DNA of 64,000 nt from Brachionus rotundiformis (Eukaryota > Rotifera > Eurotatoria > Ploima > Brachionidae): the NCBI GenBank assembly GCA_016802295.1, contig JAESIW010000208.1, forward strand, positions 2,517 to 66,516. The letters run 5' to 3'. This document shows, one piece after another, positions 10,856 through 21,165 of this stretch (positions are counted from its first letter, which is position 1; the number at the start of each line of letters is the position of its first letter). Both the position numbers and the translations under genes were made by a program. The notes beneath the pieces were generated by a model. It was given only the letters and a program-made list of their open reading frames with translations, made no database searches and had not been told where the DNA came from.

Positions 10856-12660
10856 ATGACTATACAGAAAAGTTCTCGAGCCCACAAAAGCAATGAAAAC
10901 CTGGTCAATTTTGGAAAAGAATCCAACTTAGACGTCCCCATTCCACAAAATTCGCATAAACATCGATCTCACAATAGGTGCAAGTCCCATGGAACAGTAT
11001 CATTTTCCAAACGTAGTGTAAAACCAGAAAAACCTGACTTGGAAGCAACTCCATTTTTACAAGCATTTTTAACATATCTTAGCTACACAATATTACACAT
11101 ATTCGCTCATTTTAGAGAGTTGCTTCGAAGGCTTAAATATGATACAAGAAAAGGGGCAATAGACAGCAATCCGTCAGATTTTGTACCATTGTACCAAAAT
11201 TTTGACGGCTTTTTTACGCGAAATTATTACTTAAGAGTAAGAGATGTATTTAATAGGCCAATATGCAGTGTACCAGGAGCAGAGATCGAATTGGTAGAGA
11301 GAAAAAGCGATGACTACAATTGGACTTATTATTACACTGGTAACAAAATAAAGGCGCTAAACATGGGCTCATACAATTATTTGGGCTTTGCTGAAAACAA
11401 TGGTCCAAGCTCAAAGAGTGCCATTAAAAGCATACAAGATTATGGAGTATCAAGCTGTAGCTCAAGACAGGAATTGGGAACTCTGAAATGCCATTCAGAA
11501 TTAGAAGATTTATTAGCTAGATTTTTGGGAGTTGAGGCAGTATTGACCTTTGGTATGGGTTATTCTACTAATGTGACCAATATACCAGCATTGGTTGGGA
11601 AAAATTGTCTTATCCTAAGCGACGAACTGAACCATGTTAGTTTAATATTGGGCTCAAGGCTGTCTGGTGCTACTATTCGTGTTTTCAAGCATAACAATGT
11701 GCAAGACTTGGAATCAAAGCTGAAAAAGGCAATTATTGAAGGACACCCTTTGACTCGTCGACCATGGAAAAAGATATTAATCGTAGTCGAGGGAGTTTAC
11801 AGGTATTTAAAAAAAGATGAATAAAAAAAACCAAAATAATAATAATATTTATTCTTATTTAAAGCATGGAAGGAACAATCACACCACTACCTGAGATTAT
11901 TGCTTTGAAAAAAAAGTACAAGGCTTATTTGTATTTGGATGAGGCGCACAGTATTGGCGCAGTGGGTCCGACTGGTCGTGGCGTAGTAGAGCATTTTGGA
12001 TGTGATCCAAAAGACGTGGATGTTCTTATGGGTACTTTTTCTAAGAGCTTTGGTGCCGCTGGAGGCTATGTAGCAGGCTCACTTAAATTGATCAATTTTC
12101 TGAAAAACTCATCTCATTCACATTGCTACGCGTCGAGTATGAGCGCTCCGGTGTGCATGCAGACCAAGAAAACACTTGAGATTATAATGGGCTTAGATGG
12201 AACCAAAGAAGGACAACGGCGAATTCAACAGCTAGCAGAGAATACACGATACTTTAGAGATAAGCTTAAAAAAATGGGTTTTGTTGTTTATGGAAATTCT
12301 AGTTCCCCTGTTGTACCAGCTATGTTGTACATGCCTCCAAAAGTAGCTTTTTTCAATAGATTAATGCTAGAAAGGAAAATTGCTGTTGTTACTGTTGGAT
12401 TTCCAGCAACCCCACTGGCTGGAGGCAGAGTCAGATTTTGTTTATCCGCTGCTCATACACGTGAAATGCTTGATAGAGTAAATACTTTTAAATTATTTTA
12501 TTTTACCAAATTTATCTTTTCTTTTTAGGCTTTACAAGCTATCGATGAATGTGGTCATCTAAATGGAATCAAAATTTCCAAACTAAATCCTCCTCGAACT
12601 TTTCAGGAAGTTCTTCAACTTGAAAATTTACAGAAAATTTCTTCAAAAATTCAAAAGTGA
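10856..12660 (+). CDS. SPTLC2: serine palmitoyltransferase large catalytic subunit, copy B
   Basis: Exons 10856-11802, 11865-12477 and 12529-12660 join to 563 residues; introns are 62 and 51 bp. The domain content matches copy A: GVYSMEGTI restored across intron 1, LDEAHSIGA near 340, GTFSKSFGAAGG with PLP lysine about 376, and the C-terminal PATPLAGGRVRFCLSAAHT block. The true start is the ATG at 10856; an in-frame GTG just upstream is not a credible eukaryotic start. The N-terminal about 80 residues are polar and histidine/serine-rich, diverged from copy A, and precede a membrane-proximal hydrophobic segment. The gene lies head-to-head with copy A. It has an intron between MLDR and ALQA that copy A lacks, and lacks copy A's first and third introns. 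Confidence 0.9.
11258..12317 (+). repeat. near-identical inverted tract shared with 5528-6587
   Basis: Partner arm of the homogenised SPTLC2 block. It covers most of the PLP-domain coding sequence plus the 62-bp intron, and both boundaries fall inside exons (at the PICSVPG codons and just after the SSPVVP codons). Confidence 0.92.
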
Positions 12661-13747
12661 TTATTTCAATTCGAATTTTATATTATTTTTTTTATAAATA
12701 ATAAATATTTTAAGTAACATTGATTGTCTAAATTAATTAAATTAATTATTTAAGATAGCCAAGGATTTTCAAATCTCTTTTTTTATTTAAAAAAAATGGC
12801 TATTAATTTGTCGAAATTTATTTTCTGATAAAAAATTTTCTAATACTCAAGAATTAAAAAATTACAATAACTTACAACAAATTAATTAATCATGATGAAA
12901 TTAAAATAAAATTAAATTCTCAAACTTTAACTTTTTTCCAGTAATGAACATCTGGACTCTAAAATGATATTATCATGGCTGATTTAGCGAATAGTAAAGC
13001 TCATCATGTTTCGAGATTCCGGATCCAGAAAGACTTAGGAATTTGGACCCAAAACGATCTGAATTGGCAAATTTACAGACCTTTAGGTAAAGTTTTTCAT
13101 GGTGTTAAATTTCGGACAAATGGTCACACAATATTTAATAGGATGTTGAGGATTTAATTTTAACAAATATAAGAAAGGTCCATTAAAGTATTTCTTCTAT
13201 TCAAAAATTTTCATTCCAAAAAAGTGACTTAACTAAAAGGAAAAAATTGACTTTTTTTATTACTGTCAAGAAAAATGCATCTTTTACATTAGACATCATA
13301 CATGAATTTTTTTAAAAAAATGACATTTTTTTGAAAATAAATAATTCAAATAAAAGATAATTTTTGATTTGTAATTCAATAATCTGATATCAGGTTTAGG
13401 AATTTATACGTTTCAATAACAAACTATTTTATACTATAGATACAACTTATTACACAAATTAAAATAAAATTTTCGAATTGGAAAAGAATCTGGTTGAAAA
13501 TACATTTTTCCACTAATTTTGATGTAACTAATAATCAGCAAAACAAAAATTTTAATATCTTTTAATGTTATTTCTTTTTTTAGCAAAATTTGACAAAATC
13601 TTGGTTACTTCTTGATAAGAATATTTTTTAATTAATTAAAAAGTAAATCTATTAAAAAAAGCATAGCAAAATCCACAGAATGCCATCGCAATAACTGCAT
13701 TTGCGTCACACACTCAAGCCCAGAATTTATTCTCTTCAATAGATGTA
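12661..13747. other. intergenic between SPTLC2 copy B and the SLC5 pseudogene
   Basis: Mostly A/T-rich. A slightly less AT-rich patch at 12960-13150 carries a 60-codon open frame (start MADLANSKAHH) with no recognisable domain; it could be a repeat fossil. I see no supported gene. Confidence 0.4.
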
Positions 13748-14895
13748 TCAATTTTTGTCATTTTTTGCTGTAGAACTTTTTCCAGAGCTCATATACTTTT
13801 CAATACCACAAAGCCAAAAAAATAACTTTTTATGAGTTTTAACTTCTTTTCCATTAGACTCAAGCATATGGACAATATCCAACGCATCTTCTTTTTCAGT
13901 TTCAACTTGTTCTTCTGGCATCGGCTCAGGTTCTAATGGATCATCAATTGAAAAATATGTCAAGCGTCTGATATATCTATCTGGTATGGGTTCAGTTAAC
14001 AGACTAATAATCCAAGATGCGGTACAAGTTACAACAAAGAGAATTATTCCAAAATCTAAAAAATGAACTTTGGAAATGATCAATGGACGCTTGTAAAGGT
14101 GCATGTTAAGACAAGAAGGTTCTTTATAAGAAAATTGCCTAATAAAACAAACCAAGCCAACAAACAGCCCTGTAATAAGTCCCCAAAAAGCACTCTTCAA
14201 AATGAAATTATTTTTTAAGTTAATTAATTTAAAATATTATTTATTTTTATACTGACTCATTTATTCTTTTAAATAGAATAGCTTGGACATACACTGCACA
14301 GACTGGGGGAGCTAAGAAACTTGTTACTGACTGAATATAGTCAAAAAGCCTGCTACCCTGATTCATTTCAATTATAGGGATCCAAATAATTGATATTACC
14401 ATGATCAGAACTACAAAAAATTCGTCCAACTATCATTAGTTCAATATCTTTGGCTTGCTTGCGGAAATTTTTCCAAATTTCCATGGTAAAAATTACGCTA
14501 CATGAATTGAATACTGAAGTTAATGAAGACATTAGTGCTTCTACCATTAAACCACGCAGACCCGCTGGAATTGTTTGAATTATTAGTTTTGGATAAGCTA
14601 TATTGGAACATCCATTTTCACTTCGCAAAATGATTCATATAATTCCGGGTCCACACATCCAATTTCCTCTAATTTTTTAATTAAGTAAATTTTCAGCTGA
14701 AAATTTTAATAAATTAACTACCATTAAACAGAACTCTAGAAATCATTCCAGGCATTATAATTAAAAAAAGAAGTAATAGTTTCAAATAGGCAGCTAATAT
14801 GCATCCGGCTTTTCATGGGTTAAATTCTTTGAAGCTAATGCTCGTTGTACAATCATCATAATTATCAATTTTTTAAAGCTAATACTAAAATCAAA

Positions 14896-14920
14896 AAAAG
14901 ATCGATCGATCTTTTTAAAC
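14896..14920. repeat. perfect palindrome around GATCGATCGATC
   Basis: A self-complementary run of about 22 bases centred on GATCGATCGATC, flanked by A5 and T5. It lies in the unrecognisable part of the SLC5 pseudogene. Function unknown. Confidence 0.6.
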
Positions 14921-15426
14921 AAGATAAATGTTAATAAATCATGAAAAGCTTAATAGAGACAAATTAATATACTATTTGTGAAACTAAATTTAATATCTTA
15001 TAATAGATTCTAAGTTTATAAATAATTAAAAAATTTAAATTAATTATTGCTAATGAATATATTAATTTCATTGAACTGAAATGAATAATAAATAGCTGAA
15101 ATGGTCAGACCAAATGTCATTCCAGGCCAGGGAAAATCTCTGTCTGCTGCTCTCTTCAGATCAAAGTAGTCCGCATGAGGAACGCCACAAGTATTATTAC
15201 TGAATAAAGTTGAATAAAGTTGTTGAAGATATTGAATTACTATATTTTTGAATTAAACCTTGGATTCCACCAATTTTACTAAAGCCTAAATATAAATTTT
15301 TTGTTAATATAATTACTTAATATAGATAAAATAATAGCTCCGAAAATCATGACTATTGTTTGAATGAAGTCTAAAATTTTTAATCTGATAAATTAAAAAC
15401 AACTCTGAACTAATACCCTAAATTAC

Positions 15427-15431
15427 CAGTC
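15427..15431 (-). other. inferred 5-nt microexon of the SLC5 gene
   Basis: On the minus strand the bases GACTG are flanked by AG on the 5' side and GT on the 3' side. The preceding exon ends ...ATATG and the following one begins ACTTCATTC. Only with these five bases inserted does the reading frame give TGG ACT GAC TTC, the WTDF motif expected of SLC5 proteins before the IQT helix. The flanking introns would be 51 and 56 bp, normal for this genome. The evidence is frame and family motif only; the locus is a pseudogene, so the splicing describes its ancestor. Confidence 0.65.
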
Positions 15432-16125
15432 CTTGAATTCATATAACTAATTTTTAAGTGATTTTTATTTTGTTTTAATTACCATATAACAGCTGAGGCT
15501 CCGCTGAAATAATCAGCAAGATACCAATTGACAAATAAAGATCATCATTCACATACATTTTGATGAAGAGAGCTCCGACAAAAAGATCTGCAGTTATGCG
15601 AATAAAAACATTCAGTAAAAGAGATAAAATGGACAATAGGAGCCGTATTCTCTGACCACCAAATCACCAAATTTTTAATATACTCCGGCATTGTGTAAAC
15701 ACCTGCGCGCATATACACCGGGATAAATACCCACCCAAGAATTATGAGGACAAAAAGTGCGTTCAACTCAAAACCAGTAACAGCTATGCCTGAGTTGGCT
15801 ACACTACCAGAAAGACCAATGAAGAGACTGGTGCCAATGCATGACGCGAACAAAGAAGCTCCAACCTTATCATTAAAAATATTATTTTAGATTTAAATAG
15901 ACTAATTTTATACGGGAATAAAATTAATTGAACGACAAGCTATGAAAAATCCATCAACAGATCCTCTGTTTTGAACAGAAGACTAAATAAATTTTTGAAA
16001 AACTTTTTAATAGTTGGTTTATTTGTATTTACCCAAACGCCAAAGCCTATGACTGCTATAAAATAGCCAAGTATAACTATTAAATCCCAAATATTAAGTG
16101 AATTTATTGAATTTGATGAAATTAT

Positions 16126-16600
16126 TTAAATTTAAAACAAATAAGTTAATTTTTTAAATTAAAATAGTATTGAATAGGGTAATTTTTGGAGTGAAATTTA
16201 ATAGATAAATGAAATGCATTTTTTAATTCGACCTTTAAAGTAAACAAATTTTCTTTTAAGATTTTTCTATTTTAATGTTGTCAAAAAAAGAATATATTTA
16301 TCTTAATTTTAATAGATATTGTTTAAAAAAAATGAATAAATTTAGAATTTTTATGTAAAATGAAGATCAAATTTGATTCTTTATTCTATAAAATAAACTT
16401 TTCTAAAACTTTTATTTTCCAAAAAAGATTTAAGATTTCTAAATCTAAATGTTAGACAATTAAATATTGTAGGAAGATAATTAGAAATTCAAAAATACAA
16501 TTTCGAATATATCTGGATCGAATCTTTGAATTAGTTTCAAGGTATTAAAAAAAATTAAGGAGTTGTTAACTATCTGATAATTTGTTAAAAACTAATTTAT
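16126..16600. other. AT-rich intergenic
   Basis: No gene or clear repeat seen between the pseudogene and a trinucleotide microsatellite. Confidence 0.5.
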
Positions 16601-16700
16601 TTTTACTACTACTACTAATAATAATAAATATAATGATAATAATTTGAGCCACAACAGGCATAACCTGTAGAGCAAGACTGAGAGTCTCACTATGGTAGCT
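16601..16700 (-). mobile_element. possible LINE 3' end with trinucleotide tail
   Basis: Read on the minus strand, a short non-AT-rich stretch (CTACAGGTTATGCCTGTTGTGG) runs into ATT and AGT trinucleotide repeats at 16601-16643. CR1/L2-type LINEs typically end in such short tandem tails. No coding sequence remains next to it, so this is a tentative call. Confidence 0.35.
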
Positions 16701-16867
16701 AAAAAGAGTTACAAAACCTAAAATAAATGACTAAAAAGATCAAGATTTGTTAAGTTGAAGTTGATCAGGCGCAAAAAAAATCATCCAGTTTCTTTTTAAA
16801 ATTGTTTTTTGAATTTGCTTCAAATTTCTAATTTTTGTGTGTTGCTTTACTAGTTTATGCTTAAATT

Positions 16868-17890
16868 ATTTAATAATAATAATAATAATAATTGCTGGAT
16901 TAACCAAACTATAAGCAATATTTTAGTCACTCAATATGTTATCTAGTTTGTTTTTAAATAAGTCAATTGTTTTCGATTCTATTACCTCATTTGTCAGTTT
17001 GTTCCAATCACAAACTACTCTATTAGTAAAAAAATTATACTTCGATAAACAATTTTTTGCTAGTTCTATTCTTAGTCTGTATCGATTACCTCTTTTATTT
17101 TATGTACTTACATCATCCAAATGATATACCAACTTATCTCGTCAAGTCCATTCATGAATTTGTACATTTGTATTAGATCACCGCGTGTTGTTAGGTTCAG
17201 TTTTTTGAATCTTTCTGAATAGCTTAGCTCACTAAATCCTTTAATATTTCGTGTAGCTCTTCTCTGTACTGTCTCAAGTATATCAATATCTTTCTTCAGG
17301 CATGGATTCCAAACTGAGACTGCATATTCGAGATGGGGTCGAACTAGAGTTGTGTACATTTTTTTTATAATACTTGAATCATGGTTACTGAAACCATTTA
17401 TTACTTGCCCAAGAATTATGTTTGTTCTTGCCAATGAGGCACATATTTGCTTACAACATTTCATGTCGGTATTTACTATGACTCCTAGATCTTTCTGTTC
17501 AGAAGCCTTCGTCAATTTGTGGACTACATTTTCCTTTGATATATAATCCGTTCTTGGGTTATTCTTACCAATATGCATTACTTTACATTTTTCAGTGCTG
17601 AGATTCATCAACCATTCACTACACCATTTGACAAGACTATTCATATCATCTTACAAGTGCTCTTTCTTTTTCTTTTCATTTAATTTATTTAATATACAAT
17701 ATATCTTGCAGTCATCCGCATACAGAGAGGATCTTGCACTGAATATTTCCGGAAGGTCATTTATATTAATACCAAAGAGAAGTAGACCAATTACAGAATC
17801 TTGAGGAACTCCACCTGGTCAAACACTTTTGAGAAATCAGTATTGACAATGTCAATCATATTTCCTTGGGCAAGCTCAAAATCATTTAAT
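16868..17890 (-). mobile_element. CR1-like LINE fragment (RT domain, internally deleted)
   Basis: Minus-strand translation gives, in order: NMIDIVNTDFSKVFDQ (RT block, to about 17815), then in another frame GGVPQDSVIGLLLFGININD, the catalytic box YADD (near 17710-17720), WCSEWLMNLSTEKCKVMHIG, the EKDLGVIV-type block, LVRPHLEYAVSVWNP, VQRRATRNIKGF and, after a stop, the terminal RVVCDWNKL...FKNKLDNIL block ending near 16925. The RT segment between FDQ and GGVPQ is missing. The 3' end carries an (ATT)n tail at 16868-16892, typical of CR1/L2 elements. It is 5'-truncated, with stops, so inactive. Confidence 0.82.
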
Positions 17891-19112
17891 TAAATGTTTA
17901 ATCAATCAATAAAAATAAAACCAACACTTTTTTTTTATTTATTTTTTTTTATTTTTATATATCGCCTATAAGGCGTCCAATGAAATAATAATGAACTCAG
18001 TTACCAAAGCAAATATTAGGATCTTTATTTATTTTAGTGACCATTCGAAAAATGTACTTATTTTCGATTTAAAATTCGTTCCGCAAATACAGACAGAAAA
18101 CACAATCTACATGACTTGGAATTATATTCAATAGCAGCTTGGTACCGTTATTCCAAAAAAGAGAGAAATAATTCAGATTAGAACCTTCCTAAGAACATAA
18201 AAGTACTTCAATAAGAAAAAAGACTTGAAATTTTGGATCGTTTTGTTGATTAGATTGGAACTTCATCCAATTTCCAGGGATATGGGATATTTATTTTTAC
18301 ATGAATAAAATAAATTTTTCCTTTAATTCTGCTGAAAATAATTTCTAATTTCATTAATATCACAAAAAAGTAAATGTTATGTTTTTTTTTAATTAATTAT
18401 TTTAGTTTTAAAAATGAATAATTTGATAAAAATAGAAAAAGCTTTATTTCTCGATTTAAGAGTGAGAGGATCAAATTTAAATTAAAAATAGCGTGGAAAT
18501 TGAACTGTTTATAATTTTTTTTAAATTCTATCTTGGTCTAAGAATACTGGATAGAAAAAATTAAATTTTTTGATGAGAAATTAAAATCTGATAGTAGATA
18601 ATGTACTGAGTAGATTATATAATTAGCAAACGATTTTTGATTTAGTTAAAAAAATATTTATAAAAATTTAAATGTTAAATTAAATTAAAATGTAAAGAAG
18701 TTTATTACACAAAATTTAATTGGGAGGTATATTCATTATTTAGATCTTTTTGTAACATTAAATATCATTTCTAAAAAAAGAATATCATTAATTCTTATCT
18801 AAAGCTTGTAAATAATTAATTGCCTGTAAAATCTTTTAGAAAAATATTCCATTTCTGTATATTCAATTAAAAATCTAAAAATGTTTTCATTAAATAAATA
18901 TTTGCATCTTTAATCAACATACAATTCAAATTAAGTAACAATTTAAAAAACTAAAAATCGTATCTTAAATATAAAAATAAATACAAAATAAGCGACTTAT
19001 ATGTCCTCCTTTAAAGGCACTATATTTTATTTTTTAAAATACCTTTTAATTTTTGAAATAAAAACATTTAATTTACAATAAAAATTTGCCAAATTCATAT
19101 TTTGTTTGAGCG
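17891..19112. other. intergenic
   Basis: A/T-rich. The patch 18040-18240 has more balanced composition and may be the remnant of a repeat, but I cannot assign it. Confidence 0.4.
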
Positions 19113-19640
19113 ATGAAGACCCAGCAAAATGCATTGTTCATCGTAATGATTACTCTTTTGCTTAACTTTTCAGGGGCAATAGAAATCCAAAAAATATGTA
19201 AAGATGATAATGCTCCTTTCAAGCTATCTTGTCGTTCCAACACTGGTGTTTCCATTCAGTCTGTCACTGTTCAGTTTACCTCAACTTATACAATAGATAA
19301 AGAGTGCGAAACACTTATATTTTACAACATTACCGAGAATACGCGACCTTTTCAGGAATCATGTAATCGCGCATCGGACCGAAGCATGTGCATATTGGAC
19401 CAGGGATATGTAAACAGTTTGTTCCAGCCTTACACTGTGTCTACAGACATCTATCCAATACCAGTTCGACTCTTTTTCGTCTATGATTGTTTAGGTAAGA
19501 GTTCAAGTTATCTCAATCTAGCCGAGCTCAATTTTAAAATCTTTTAAGGTCTTGAATTTTTGGAAAACAAATCGAACAAATATGAATTCAAATTTTACCT
19601 AATTTTACCAACACTTTTTTTTATTTATTTTAAAGCTTAA
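19113..19640 (+). CDS. secreted SUEL-lectin-like protein, small (2 exons)
   Basis: Exons 19113-19494 and 19549-19640 (intron 54 bp) give 157 residues. Residues 1-22 are a signal peptide (MKTQQNALFIVMITLLLNF). The mature part begins IEIQKICKDD and has six or more cysteines with a terminal VRLFFVYDCLG, the pattern of galactose-binding SUEL lectin domains (ICxxx...LxC ... VxYxC). The second exon encodes a short hydrophobic tail (LILPTLFFIYFKA) that could be a membrane or GPI-attachment segment. Without the intron the frame stops after KSSSYLNLAELNF, which is the alternative. It is probably extracellular. The next gene downstream has the same design, so the two look like tandem paralogs. Confidence 0.55.
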
Positions 19641-19739
19641 TTTAAATTTTAAATTAAAAAAAATATTTTCTAGCATAAAATAGCAAGTATTGTCTAATGG
19701 TTAATAAATTGCTAATTGCAGATATTTTATAATGAAAAA

Positions 19740-21125
19740 ATGATTTATAATAAAAAAATTTATTTGAAATTTTTATTTCTCATCGTCAATTTGATAGAAC
19801 CGATTGCAGGTATACTTTTTTAAAATAATATTATTACGATATGATAAGACTCTTTCATTTGTAATTTATTTCATATTAAATATTTTGGTCTGATTAAAAA
19901 AATGTAATTAAAAAATCCTTTTAAGATTAGATGTCCTAATTTAGTATTAATTTTTTTTTTAAATATATCAAGATATAAGGTTTTTAATTATTTATTAAGT
20001 TATTAGTTAATGAAAAAATCAATTAAAATAAATTAAAGGAACCTTTATCATCAACATATGAATTATGGTTAATTTTATTTTCCTGATTTCAAGACAATTT
20101 TATCTCGGTCACTAAAAATTTTTAGGAATTTAATTAAAAAAGATACTCTAGCATTTAGTATTTAAAAATAAGAAGATCCAATAGATAAAGGAATGTTTTT
20201 TTACCAATAAGCAATTTATCAAATACAAAAATATAAATACAATTTTATTTTATTTGATTGATTTTTGATTGATCAAATAATAACAAAATATTAAATATAA
20301 TTATTTTAATAAAATAAATGAATTATAACTTTCTGTACGATTTTTTTCATTGTAAAAATAGATCATAGATAACTGTCACTCCTATCTTCTATTAAAATAT
20401 TATCTATTTACCAAGGATTGACAATATGTTACAATGATTATAACTTGACAAATTACAATTTATATTGCCCAAATGACAAAGACTTCATCTTGATAACAAA
20501 TTTTGCTTGTTCCTTTCTAGAAAATAGTGCATCTATACCAGGCTGTTTGAGTCAACCAGATTTTACTGCCAATTCACCAGTTGATATAAGCTCTTCAATA
20601 TGTGCATATTGTATCAATAAAAGCCCATGCATTTTTACCAGAGAATTGATTGATAGATATAATTTGTTTAGCTTGAAAACATTCAATTTACCATCAAATC
20701 CCAACTCTAAGCCTATAAGCCTTAATGTACAGTACCAATGCTTGGACCAATCTTTGTACGATTTTTACTCCAAGTCCATCTATTGTACTTCTTTGACCTC
20801 AACCTCTACAAGTATAAGTTTTAGGACAAGTATTGGAACACCATCAGCTAGAACAACTACTGAATCAAGCGTAACCTTTACAACCTCAAGATTACTATCA
20901 TCCATTATTTTATCGACTAGCACCAATACATTTTCAGGCCCAATTAATACAAGTAGCATCAATACAGTTATATCGACTTCCACTGGAACCACAACTTTGT
21001 CTACCTTTATTGACTATGAGTACGAAGACGAAAATGTCTTCTGCATTTCAAGAAGCTCGGTAATTCAGGCTTGTCAAAAATTTTTATCTATTTTAAATAT
21101 TTTAATTTTTGTTATTAATTATTAA
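19740..21125 (+). CDS. secreted SUEL-lectin-like protein with Ser/Thr-rich stalk
   Basis: Exon 19740-19809 encodes a signal peptide (KFLFLIVNLIEPIAG) and ends in phase 1 at a GT; exon 20416-21125 starts in the matching phase with LTICYNDYNLTN. Together they make 259 residues. The cysteine-rich first half (ICYND..., ...CAYCINKSPCIF..., SLNVQYQCL) resembles a SUEL lectin domain. Residues about 140-225 are very rich in Ser/Thr (TSTSTSISF, TTTLSTF), a likely O-glycosylated stalk, and the C-terminus is hydrophobic (LNILIFVINY), perhaps a membrane anchor. The 606-bp intron is unusually long here. A splice donor at the SRSS codons near 21058 would give a different end. Confidence 0.55.
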
Positions 21126-21165
21126 ATTAATTTAAATTAGCTGAATAAAATAAAATAACAAGTTT

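Larger units (their letters stand above)
13748..16125 (-). pseudogene. SLC5-family sodium/solute symporter pseudogene
   Basis: Ordered homology to SGLT-type symporters runs the length of the locus: NIWDLIVILGYF (exon 16033-16125), NRGSVDGFFIACRS (15914-15982), VGASLFASCIG...YTMPEYI (to 15865), WTDFIQT (via 15427-15431), GFSKIGGIQGL, DFPWPGMTFGLT, IVQRALASKN, IMPGMISRVLF, CSNIAYPKL, RLFDYIQSV and the C-terminal SAFWGLITGLFVGL plus cytoplasmic tail ending at 13748. It is broken many times: no ATG (an in-frame ATA at 16123-16125 sits where a start is expected); frame slips near 15661-15680 and 15497-15505; a 10-bp tandem duplication at 15201-15220; single-base slips near 14801-14811, 14611-14621 and in an A-run at 14413-14420; and the segment between 14830 and 15090 is not recognisable. 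One intron is only 31 bp (15286-15316). So many lesions argue for a true pseudogene rather than sequencing error. Confidence 0.85.

Noticed and set aside
12975..13157. 60-codon frame starting MADLANSKAHH
   Set aside because: Less AT-rich than its surroundings but no domain, splice context or partner exon; possibly a repeat, not called a gene.
18040..18240. Balanced-composition patch with a minus-strand frame LLLNIIPSHVDCVFCLY
   Set aside because: Could be the 5' part of the CR1-like element downstream, but no conserved block is recognisable.
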